Source of the DNA: Hippasteria phrygiana
Taxonomy: Eukaryota; Echinodermata; Asteroidea; Valvatida; Goniasteridae
Direction of reading: 5' to 3'
DNA length: 64,000 bases
Assembly (NCBI GenBank): GCA_037893225.1
Contig: JAZGUH010000407.1
Span: 744,001 to 808,000 of the forward strand
Positions within the stretch are counted from its first letter, which is position 1. The number at the start of each line of letters is the position of its first letter. The position numbers and the translations under genes are program-made. Positions 22,901 to 34,700 of this stretch are shown here, one piece after another. The notes beneath the pieces were generated by a model. That model had not been told where the DNA came from and made no database searches. It saw only the letters and a program-made list of their open reading frames with translations.

Positions 22901-25539
22901 CCACCATCTGTGTACATGTTACCGTCTATTTATTGCTCCATGCATGTCAAATTCCCTGGGGTATGGACTTGCTTTACTCATTCATAATTGCATGCAATAT
23001 CAACCAAATTCAGTAGTTTTGACATGTATGGATAGCTTAGATCTGGCGCTACATGTTGCAATTATCGGCGGCTTCTTAGAGTTAACACTTGTGGAGAAAA
23101 TTCAAACCTCGCAATGTTTATTTTCTTCCCGGCCAACATCTGTGTGCATATTACCTTCTATTTATTGCTCCATGCATGTCAAATTCCCTAGGGTATGACT
23201 TGCTTTACTCATTCATAATTGCATGAAATATCAACCAAATTCAGTAATTTTGACATGTATGGATAGCTTAGATCTGGCGCTACATGTTGCAATTATCGGC
23301 GGCTTCTTAGAGTTAACACTTGTGGAGAAAATTCAAACCTCGCAATGTTTATTTTCTTTCCGGCCACCATCTGTGTACATGTTACCCTCTATTTATTGCT
23401 CCATGCATGTCAAATTCCCTGGGGTATGGACTTGCTTTACTCATTCATAATTGCATGAAATATCAACCAAATTCAGTAATTTTGACATGTATGGATAGCT
23501 TAGATCTGGCGGTACATGTTGCAATTATCGGCGGCTTCTTAGAGTTAAAACTTGTGGAGAAAATTCAAACCTCGCAATGTTTATTTTCTTTCCGGCCAAC
23601 ATCTGTGTGCATATTACTTTCTATTTATTGCTCCATGCCTGTCAAATTCCCTGGGGTATGGACTTGCTTTACTCATTCATAATTGCATGAAATATAAACC
23701 AAATTCAGTAGTTTTGACATGTATGGATAGCTTAGATCTGGCGCTACATGTTGCAATTATCGGCGGCTTCTTAGAGTTAACACTTGTGGAGAAAATTCAA
23801 ACCTCGCAATGTTTATTTTCTTTCCGGCCAACATCTGTGTGCAGATTACCTCTTATTTATTGCTCCATGCCTGTCAAATTCCCTGGGGTATGGACTTGCT
23901 TTACTCATTCATAATTGCATGAAATATCAACCAAATTCAGTAATTTTGACATGTATGGATAGCTTAGATCTGGCGCTACATGTTGCAATTATCGGCGGCT
24001 TCTTAGAGTTAAAACTTGTGGAGAAAATTCAAACCTCGCAATGTTTATTTTCTTTCCGGCCAACATCTGTGTGCATATTACCTTCTATTTATTGCTCCAT
24101 GCATGTCAAATTCCCTAGGGTATGACTTGCTTTACTCATTCATAATTGCATGAAATATCAACCAAATTCAGTAATTTTGACATGTATGGATAGCTTAGAT
24201 CTGGCGCTACATGTTGCAATTATCGGCGGCTTCTTAGAGTTAACACTTGTGGAGAAAATTCAAACCTCGCAATGTTTATTATCTTCCCGGCCACCATCTG
24301 TGTGCAGATTAGCTTTTATTTATTGCTCCATGCATGTCAAATTCCCTAGGGTATGACTTGCTTTACTCATTCATAATTGCATGAAATATAAACCAAATAC
24401 AGTAATTTTGACATATATGGATAGCTTAGATCTGGCGCTACATGTTGCAATTATCGGCGGCTTCTTAGAGTTAACACTTGTGGAGAAAATTCAAACCTCG
24501 CAATGTTTATTTTCTTCCCGGCCACCATCTGTGTGCAGATTACCTCTTATTTATTGCTCCATGCCTGTCAAATTCCCTGGGGTATGGACTTGCTTTACTC
24601 ATTCATAATTGCATGAAATATCAACAAAATTCAGTAATTTTGACATGTATGGATAGCTTAGATCTGGCGCTACATGTTGCAATTATCGGCGGCTTCTTAG
24701 AGTTAAAACTTGTGGAGAAAATTCAAACCTCGCAATGTTTATTTTCTTTCCGGCCACCATCTGTGTACATGTTACCGTCTATTTATTGCTCCATGCATGT
24801 CAAATTCCCTGGGGTATGGACTTGCTTTACTCATTCATAATTGCATGAAATATCAACCAAATTCAGTAATTTTGACATGTATGGATAGCTTAGATCTGGC
24901 GGTACATGTTGCAATCATCGGCGGCTTCTTAGAGTTAAAACTTGTGGAGAAAATTCAAACCTCGCAATGTTTATTTTCTTTCCGGCCAACATCTGTGTGC
25001 ATATTACCTTCTATTTATTGCTCCATGCCTGTCAAATTCCCTAGGGTATGACTTGCTTTACTCATTCATAATTGCATGAAATATAAACCAAATTCAGTAA
25101 TTTTGACATGTATGGATAGCTTAGATCTGGCGCTACATGTTGCAATCATCGGCGGCTTCTTAGAGTTAAAACTTGTGGAGAAAATTCAAACCTCGCAATG
25201 TTTATTTTCTTTCCGGCCACCATCTGTGTACATGTTACCCTCTATTTATTGCTCCATGCATGTCAAATTCCCTGGGGTATGGACTTGCTTTACTCATTCA
25301 TAATTGCATGAAATATCAACCAAATTCAGTAATTTTGACATGTATGGATAGCTTAGATCTGGCGGTACATGTTGCAATTATCGGCGGCTTCTTAGAGTTA
25401 AAACTTGTGGAGAAAATTCAAACCTCGCAATGTTTATTTTCTTTCCGGCCAACATCTGTGTGCATATTACTTTCTATTTATTGCTCCATGCCTGTCAAAT
25501 TCCCTGGGGTATGGACTTGCTTTACTCATTCATAATTGC
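19976..25539 (+). repeat. Higher-order repeat, unit 3: 24-monomer contracted version (5,564 bp)
   Basis: The order is E A X C E E C E E A D B D M D E G H F A D c D E. From the C at 20672 onward it follows unit 2 in register, including cttgcggag at 21368 and gcatgcaat at 22992, but at an offset of 5,564 rather than 6,260 bp. The 696-bp difference is exactly three monomers, lost around the mosaic at 20440. The first monomer is E rather than D, repeating the E at 19744, so the unit 2/3 boundary is itself altered. Confidence 0.92.
20440..20671 (+). repeat. Mosaic monomer at the three-monomer deletion in unit 3
   Basis: It begins with the aatcaaattc mark of the D monomer at 14180, has the D middle with ccaccatctgtgtacatg (as in the D at 14644, whereas the D at 14180 has ccaacatc), and ends with the B tail accttttattt and atgcctg (as at 14876). 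The next monomer is the C that follows the B in unit 2. One 232-bp monomer has therefore replaced the D-B-D-B block of four. The three-part mosaic implies either two crossovers or a crossover plus a conversion tract. Confidence 0.85.
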
Positions 25540-26467
25540 ATGAAATATCAACCAAATTCAGTAATTTTGACATGTATGGATAGCTTAGATCTGGCGGTAC
25601 ATGTTGCAATTATCGGCGGCTTCTTAGAGTTAAAACTTGTGGAGAAAATTCAAACCTCGCAATGTTTATTTTCTTTCCGGCCAACATCTGTGTGCATATT
25701 ACTTTCTATTTATTGCTCCATGCCTGTCAAATTCCCTGGGGTATGGACTTGCTTTACTCATTCATAATTGCATGAAATATCAACCAAATTCAGTAGTTTT
25801 GACATGTATGGATAGCTTAGATCTGGCGCTACATGTTGCAATTATCGGCGGCTTCTTAGAGTTAACACTTGTGGAGAAAATTCAAACCTCGCAATGTTTA
25901 TTTTCTTCCCGGCCACCATCTGTGTGCAGATTACCTTTTATTTATTGCTCCATGCCTGTCAAATTCCCTGGGGTATGGACTTGCTTTACTCATTCATAAT
26001 TGCATGAAATATCAACCAAATTCAGTAATTCTGACATGTATGGATAGCTTAGATCTGGCGCTACATGTTGCAATTATCGGCGGCTTCTTAGATTTAACAC
26101 TTGTGGAGAAAATTCAAACCTCGCAATGTTTATTTTCTTCCCGGCCACCATCTGTGTGCAGATTACCTTTTATTTATTGCTCCATGCCTGTCAAATTCCC
26201 TGGGGTATGGACTTGCTTTACTCATTCATAATTGCATGAAATATAAACCAAATACAGTAATTTTGACATGTATGGATAGCTTAGATCTGGCGCTACATGT
26301 TGCAATCATCGGCGGCTTCTTAGAGTTAAAACTTGTGGAGAAAATTCAAACCTCGCAATGTTTATTTTCTTTCCGGCCACCATCTGTGTACATGTTACCG
26401 TCTATTTATTGCTCCATGCATGTCAAATTCCCTGGGGTATGGACTTGCTTTACTCATTCATAATTGC

Positions 26468-27857
26468 ATGCAATATCAACCAAATTCAGTAGTTTTGACA
26501 TGTATGGATAGCTTAGATCTGGCGCTACATGTTGCAATTATCGGCGGCTTCTTAGAGTTAACACTTGTGGAGAAAATTCAAACCTCGCAATGTTTATTTT
26601 CTTCCCGGCCAACATCTGTGTGCATATTACCTTCTATTTATTGCTCCATGCATGTCAAATTCCCTAGGGTATGACTTGCTTTACTCATTCATAATTGCAT
26701 GAAATATCAACCAAATTCAGTAATTTTGACATGTATGGATAGCTTAGATCTGGCGCTACATGTTGCAATTATCGGCGGCTTCTTAGAGTTAACACTTGTG
26801 GAGAAAATTCAAACCTCGCAATGTTTATTTTCTTTCCGGCCAACATCTGTGTGCATATTACTTTCTATTTATTGCTCCATGCCTGTCAAATTCCCTGGGG
26901 TATGGACTTGCTTTACTCATTCATAATTGCATGAAATATAAACCAAATTCAGTAGTTTTGACATGTATGGATAGCTTAGATCTGGCGCTACATGTTGCAA
27001 TTATCGGCGGCTTCTTAGAGTTAACACTTGTGGAGAAAATTCAAACCTCGCAATGTTTATTTTCTTTCCGGCCAACATCTGTGTGCAGATTACCTCTTAT
27101 TTATTGCTCCATGCCTGTCAAATTCCCTGGGGTATGGACTTGCTTTACTCATTCATAATTGCATGAAATATCAACCAAATTCAGTAATTTTGACATGTAT
27201 GGATAGCTTAGATCTGGCGCTACATGTTGCAATTATCGGCGGCTTCTTAGAGTTAACACTTGTGGAGAAAATTCAAACCTCGCAATGTTTATTTTCTTCC
27301 CGGCCAACATCTGTGTGCATATTACCTTCTATTTATTGCTCCATGCATGTCAAATTCCCTAGGGTATGACTTGCTTTACTCATTCATAATTGCATGAAAT
27401 ATCAACCAAATTCAGTAATTTTGACATGTATGGATAGCTTAGATCTGGCGCTACATGTTGCAATTATCGGCGGCTTCTTAGAGTTAACACTTGTGGAGAA
27501 AATTCAAACCTCGCAATGTTTATTTTCTTTCCGGCCAACATCTGTGTGCATATTACTTTCTATTTATTGCTCCATGCCTGTCAAATTCCCTGGGGTATGG
27601 ACTTGCTTTACTCATTCATAATTGCATGAAATATAAACCAAATTCAGTAGTTTTGACATGTATGGATAGCTTAGATCTGGCGCTACATGTTGCAATTATC
27701 GGCGGCTTCTTAGAGTTAACACTTGTGGAGAAAATTCAAACCTCGCAATGTTTATTTTCTTTCCGGCCAACATCTGTGTGCAGATTACCTCTTATTTATT
27801 GCTCCATGCCTGTCAAATTCCCTGGGGTATGGACTTGCTTTACTCATTCATAATTGC
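26468..27857 (+). repeat. Tandem duplication of a three-monomer block (2 x 695 bp)
   Basis: The block M-X-G at 26468-27162 is followed by X-X-G at 27163-27857, each 695 bp (three monomers less one base). The monomer at 27163 begins like an H monomer (atgaaatatc, agtaatttt) but from gttaaca onward it is like M (tcccggccaaca, atgcatg, ccctaggg, deletion). That is what an unequal exchange between an H and the M three monomers upstream would leave at the join. Confidence 0.82.
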
Positions 27858-30174
27858 ATGAAATATCAACCAAATTCAGTAATTTTGACATGTATGGATA
27901 GCTTAGATCTGGCGCTACATGTTGCAATTATCGGCGGCTTCTTAGAGTTAAAACTTGTGGAGAAAATTCAAACCTCGCAATGTTTATTTTCTTTCCGGCC
28001 AACATCTGTGTGCATATTACCTTCTATTTATTGCTCCATGCATGTCAAATTCCCTAGGGTATGACTTGCTTTACTCATTCATAATTGCATGAAATATCAA
28101 CCAAATTCAGTAATTTTGACATGTATGGATAGCTTAGATCTGGCGCTACATGTTGCAATTATCGGCGGCTTCTTAGAGTTAACACTTGTGGAGAAAATTC
28201 AAACCTCGCAATGTTTATTATCTTCCCGGCCACCATCTGTGTGCAGATTAGCTTTTATTTATTGCTCCATGCATGTCAAATTCCCTAGGGTATGACTTGC
28301 TTTACTCATTCATAATTGCATGAAATATAAACCAAATACAGTAATTTTGACATGTATGGATAGCTTAGATCTGGCGCTACATGTTGCAATTATCGGCGGC
28401 TTCTTAGAGTTAAAACTTGTGGAGAAAATTCAAACCTCGCAATGTTTATTTTCTTTCCGGCCAACATCTGTGTGCATATTACCTTCTATTTATTGCTCCA
28501 TGCCTGTCAAATTCCCTAGGGTATGACTTGCTTTACTCATTCATAATTGCATGAAATATAAACCAAATTCAGTAATTTTGACATGTATGGATAGCTTAGA
28601 TCTGGCGCTACATGTTGCAATCATCGGCGGCTTCTTAGAGTTAAAACTTGTGGAGAAAATTCAAACCTCGCAATGTTTATTTTCTTTCCGGCCACCATCT
28701 GTGTACATGTTACCCTCTATTTATTGCTCCATGCATGTCAAATTCCCTGGGGTATGGACTTGCTTTACTCATTCATAATTGCATGAAATATCAACCAAAT
28801 TCAGTAATTTTGACATGTATGGATAGCTTAGATCTGGCGGTACATGTTGCAATTATCGGCGGCTTCTTAGAGTTAAAACTTGTGGAGAAAATTCAAACCT
28901 CGCAATGTTTATTTTCTTTCCGGCCAACATCTGTGTGCATATTACTTTCTATTTATTGCTCCATGCCTGTCAAATTCCCTGGGGTATGGACTTGCTTTAC
29001 TCATTCATAATTGCATGAAATATCAACCAAATTCAGTAATTTTGACATGTATGGATAGCTTAGATCTGGCGGTACATGTTGCAATTATCGGCGGCTTCTT
29101 AGAGTTAAAACTTGTGGAGAAAATTCAAACCTCGCAATGTTTATTTTCTTTCCGGCCAACATCTGTGTGCATATTACTTTCTATTTATTGCTCCATGCCT
29201 GTCAAATTCCCTGGGGTATGGAATTGCTTTACTCATTCATAATTGCATGAAATATCAACCAAATTCAGTAGTTTTGACATGTATGGATAGCTTAGATCTG
29301 GCGCTACATGTTGCAATTATCGGCGGCTTCTTAGAGTTAACACTTGTGGAGAAAATTCAAACCTCGCAATGTTTATTTTCTTCCCGGCCACCATCTGTGT
29401 GCAGATTACCTTTTATTTATTGCTCCATGCCTGTCAAATTCCCTGGGGTATGGACTTGCTTTACTCATTCATAATTGCATGAAATATCAACCAAATTCAG
29501 TAATTCTGACATGTATGGATAGCTTAGATCTGGCGCTACATGTTGCAATTATCGGCGGCTTCTTAGAGTTAAAACTTGTGGAGAAAATTCAAACCTCGCA
29601 ATGTTTATTTTCTTTCCGGCCAACATCTGTGTGCATATTACCTTCTATTTATTGCTCCATGCCTGTCAAATTCCCTAGGGTATGGACTTGCTTTACTCAT
29701 TCATAATTGCATGAAATATCAACCAAATTCAGTAATTTTGACATGTATGGATAGCTTAGATCTGGCGCTACATGTTGCAATCATCGGCGGCTTCTTAGAG
29801 TTAAAACTTGTGGAGAAAATTCAAACCTCGCAATGTTTATTTTCTTTCCGGCCAACATCTGTGTGCATATTACTTTCTATTTATTGCTCCATGCCTGTCA
29901 AATTCCCTGGGGTATGGACTTGCTTTACTCATTCATAATTGCATGAAATATCAACCAAATTCAGTAATTCTGACATGTATGGATAGCTTAGATCTGGCGC
30001 TACATGTTGCAATTATCGGCGGCTTCTTAGAGTTAAAACTTGTGGAGAAAATTCAAACCTCGCAATGTTTATTTTCTTTCCGGCCAACATCTGTGTGCAT
30101 ATTACCTTCTATTTATTGCTCCATGCCTGTCAAATTCCCTAGGGTATGGACTTGCTTTACTCATTCATAATTGC

Positions 30175-30405
30175 ATGAAATATCAACCAAATTCAGTAAT
30201 TTTGACATGTATGGATAGCTTAGATCTGGCGCTACATGTTGCAATCATCGGCGGCTTCTTAGAGTTAAAACTTGTGGAGAAAATTCAAACCTCGCAATGT
30301 TTATTTTCTTTCCGGCCAACATCTGTGTGCATATTACTTTCTATTTATTGCTCCATGCATGTCAAATTCCCTAGGGTATGACTTGCTTTACTCATTCATA
30401 ATTGC
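30175..30405 (+). repeat. Mosaic monomer E/M marking a six-monomer deletion
   Basis: It starts as the E with aatcatc and keeps the E tail catattactttcta, then switches to atgcatgtc, ccctaggg and the 1-bp deletion of the M/H tail. It stands between a C (29943) and a D (30406). In the related stretch at 34345-35967 the same interval holds seven monomers (E E A D B D M, 1,623 bp). The difference, 1,392 bp, is exactly six monomers. Confidence 0.82.
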
Positions 30406-31332
30406 ATGAAATATCAACCAAATTCAGTAATTTTGACATGTATGGATAGCTTAGATCTGGCGCTACATGTTGCAATTATCGGCGGCTTCTTAGAGTTAAC
30501 ACTTGTGGAGAAAATTCAAACCTCGCAATGTTTATTTTCTTTCCGGCCACCATCTGTGTACATGTTACCCTCTATTTATTGCTCCATGCATGTCAAATTC
30601 CCTGGGGTATGGACTTGCTTTACTCATTCATAATTGCATGAAATATCAACCAAATTCAGTAATTTTGACATGTATGGATAGCTTAGATCTGGCGGTACAT
30701 GTTGCAATTATCGGCGGCTTCTTAGAGTTAAAACTTGTGGAGAAAATTCAAACCTCGCAATGTTTATTTTCTTTCCGGCCAACATCTGTGTGCATATTAC
30801 TTTCTATTTATTGCTCCATGCCTGTCAAATTCCCTGGGGTATGGACTTGCTTTACTCATTCATAATTGCATGAAATATAAACCAAATTCAGTAGTTTTGA
30901 CATGTATGGATAGCTTAGATCTGGCGCTACATGTTGCAATTATCGGCGGCTTCTTAGAGTTAACACTTGTGGAGAAAATTCAAACCTCGCAATGTTTATT
31001 TTCTTTCCGGCCAACATCTGTGTGCAGATTACCTCTTATTTATTGCTCCATGCCTGTCAAATTCCCTGGGGTATGGACTTGCTTTACTCATTCATAATTG
31101 CATGAAATATCAACCAAATTCAGTAATTTTGACATGTATGGATAGCTTAGATCTGGCGCTACATGTTGCAATTATCGGCGGCTTCTTAGAGTTAAAACTT
31201 GTGGAGAAAATTCAAACCTCGCAATGTTTATTTTCTTTCCGGCCAACATCTGTGTGCATATTACCTTCTATTTATTGCTCCATGCATGTCAAATTCCCTA
31301 GGGTATGACTTGCTTTACTCATTCATAATTGC

Positions 31333-31794
31333 ATGAAATATCAACCAAATTCAGTAATTTTGACATGTATGGATAGCTTAGATCTGGCGCTACATGTTGC
31401 AATTATCGGCGGCTTCTTAGAGTTAACACTTGTGGAGAAAATTCAAACCTCGCAATGTTTATTATCTTCCCGGCCACCATCTGTGTGCAGATTAGCTTTT
31501 ATTTATTGCTCCATGCATGTCAAATTCCCTAGGGTATGACTTGCTTTACTCATTCATAATTGCATGAAATATCAACCAAATTCAGTAATTTTGACATGTA
31601 TGGATAGCTTAGATCTGGCGCTACATGTTGCAATTATCGGCGGCTTCTTAGAGTTAACACTTGTGGAGAAAATTCAAACCTCGCAATGTTTATTATCTTC
31701 CCGGCCACCATCTGTGTGCAGATTAGCTTTTATTTATTGCTCCATGCATGTCAAATTCCCTAGGGTATGACTTGCTTTACTCATTCATAATTGC
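31333..31794 (+). repeat. Adjacent pair of F monomers (2 x 231 bp)
   Basis: F at 31333-31563 and F at 31564-31794 are the same type side by side, and I saw no base difference between them. This is the only direct F-F pair in the window, so it looks like a fresh single-monomer duplication. It also marks the point where the downstream 23-monomer unit begins. Confidence 0.85.
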
Positions 31795-34700
31795 ATGAAA
31801 TATAAACCAAATACAGTAATTTTGACATATATGGATAGCTTAGATCTGGCGCTACATGTTGCAATTATCGGCGGCTTCTTAGAGTTAACACTTGTGGAGA
31901 AAATTCAAACCTCGCAATGTTTATTTTCTTCCCGGCCACCATCTGTGTGCAGATTACCTCTTATTTATTGCTCCATGCCTGTCAAATTCCCTGGGGTATG
32001 GACTTGCTTTACTCATTCATAATTGCATGAAATATCAACAAAATTCAGTAATTTTGACATGTATGGATAGCTTAGATCTGGCGCTACATGTTGCAATTAT
32101 CGGCGGCTTCTTAGAGTTAAAACTTGTGGAGAAAATTCAAACCTCGCAATGTTTATTTTCTTTCCGGCCACCATCTGTGTACATGTTACCGTCTATTTAT
32201 TGCTCCATGCATGTCAAATTCCCTGGGGTATGGACTTGCTTTACTCATTCATAATTGCATGAAATATCAACCAAATTCAGTAATTTTGACATGTATGGAT
32301 AGCTTAGATCTGGCGGTACATGTTGCAATCATCGGCGGCTTCTTAGAGTTAAAACTTGTGGAGAAAATTCAAACCTCGCAATGTTTATTTTCTTTCCGGC
32401 CAACATCTGTGTGCATATTACCTTCTATTTATTGCTCCATGCCTGTCAAATTCCCTAGGGTATGACTTGCTTTACTCATTCATAATTGCATGAAATATCA
32501 ACCAAATTCAGTAATTTTGACATATATGGATAGCTTAGATCTGGCGCTACATGTTGCAATTATCGGCGGCTTCTTAGAGTTAAAACTTGTGGAGAAAATT
32601 CAAACCTCGCAATGTTTATTTTCTTTCCGGCCAACATCTGTGTGCATATTACCTTCTATTTATTGCTCCATGCCTGTCAAATTCCCTAGGGTATGACTTG
32701 CTTTACTCATTCATAATTGCATGAAATATAAACCAAATTCAGTAATTTTGACATGTATGGATAGCTTAGATCTGGCGCTACATGTTGCAATCATCGGCGG
32801 CTTCTTAGAGTTAAAACTTGTGGAGAAAATTCAAACCTCGCAATGTTTATTTTCTTTCCGGCCACCATCTGTGTACATGTTACCCTCTATTTATTGCTCC
32901 ATGCATGTCAAATTCCCTGGGGTATGGACTTGCTTTACTCATTCATAATTGCATGAAATATCAACCAAATTCAGTAATTTTGACATGTATGGATAGCTTA
33001 GATCTGGCGGTACATGTTGCAATTATCGGCGGCTTCTTAGAGTTAAAACTTGTGGAGAAAATTCAAACCTCGCAATGTTTATTTTCTTTCCGGCCAACAT
33101 CTGTGTGCATATTACTTTCTATTTATTGCTCCATGCCTGTCAAATTCCCTGGGGTATGGACTTGCTTTACTCATTCATAATTGCATGAAATATCAACCAA
33201 ATTCAGTAATTTTGACATGTATGGATAGCTTAGATCTGGCGGTACATGTTGCAATTATCGGCGGCTTCTTAGAGTTAAAACTTGTGGAGAAAATTCAAAC
33301 CTCGCAATGTTTATTTTCTTTCCGGCCAACATCTGTGTGCATATTACTTTCTATTTATTGCTCCATGCCTGTCAAATTCCCTGGGGTATGGACTTGCTTT
33401 ACTCATTCATAATTGCATGAAATATCAACCAAATTCAGTAGTTTTGACATGTATGGATAGCTTAGATCTGGCGCTACATGTTGCAATTATCGGCGGCTTC
33501 TTAGAGTTAACACTTGTGGAGAAAATTCAAACCTCGCAATGTTTATTTTCTTCCCGGCCACCATCTGTGTGCAGATTACCTTTTATTTATTGCTCCATGC
33601 CTGTCAAATTCCCTGGGGTATGGACTTGCTTTACTCATTCATAATTGCATGAAATATCAACCAAATTCAGTAATTCTGACATGTATGGATAGCTTAGATC
33701 TGGCGCTACATGTTGCAATTATCGGCGGCTTCTTAGAGTTAAAACTTGTGGAGAAAATTCAAACCTCGCAATGTTTATTTTCTTTCCGGCCAACATCTGT
33801 GTGCATATTACCTTCTATTTATTGCTCCATGCCTGTCAAATTCCCTAGGGTATGGACTTGCTTTACTCATTCATAATTGCATGAAATATCAACCAAATTC
33901 AGTAATTTTGACATGTATGGATAGCTTAGATCTGGCGCTACATGTTGCAATCATCGGCGGCTTCTTAGAGTTAAAACTTGTGGAGAAAATTCAAACCTCG
34001 CAATGTTTATTTTCTTTCCGGCCAACATCTGTGTGCATATTACTTTCTATTTATTGCTCCATGCCTGTCAAATTCCCTGGGGTATGGACTTGCTTTACTC
34101 ATTCATAATTGCATGAAATATCAACCAAATTCAGTAATTCTGACATGTATGGATAGCTTAGATCTGGCGCTACATGTTGCAATTATCGGCGGCTTCTTAG
34201 AGTTAAAACTTGTGGAGAAAATTCAAACCTCGCAATGTTTATTTTCTTTCCGGCCAACATCTGTGTGCATATTACCTTCTATTTATTGCTCCATGCCTGT
34301 CAAATTCCCTAGGGTATGGACTTGCTTTACTCATTCATAATTGCATGAAATATCAACCAAATTCAGTAATTTTGACATGTATGGATAGCTTAGATCTGGC
34401 GCTACATGTTGCAATCATCGGCGGCTTCTTAGAGTTAAAACTTGTGGAGAAAATTCAAACCTCGCAATGTTTATTTTCTTTCCGGCCAACATCTGTGTGC
34501 ATATTACTTTCTATTTATTGCTCCATGCCTGTCAAATTCCCTGGGGTATGGACTTGCTTTACTCATTCATAATTGCATGAAATATCAACCAAATTCAGTA
34601 ATTTTGACATGTATGGATAGCTTAGATCTGGCGCTACATGTTGCAATTATCGGCGGCTTCTTAGAGTTAAAACTTGTGGAGAAAATTCAAACCTCGCAAT

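Larger units (their letters stand above)
25540..31563 (+). repeat. Rearranged transition zone, 26 monomers
   Basis: The order is E B B D M X G X X G H F c D E E B C E C X D E G H F. The pieces are recognisable parts of the long HOR (D-M, G-H-F, c-D-E-E) but with monomers skipped, doubled or fused. The mosaics at 26699 and 27394 have a D-type 5' part (with gttaaca) and an E tail. The one at 27163 joins an H-type start to an M-type end, and the one at 30175 joins an E start to an M/H tail. One private base, gaattgc (A at 29223), sits in the E at 29015. The zone separates the 27-monomer regime from the later organisation. Confidence 0.85.
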
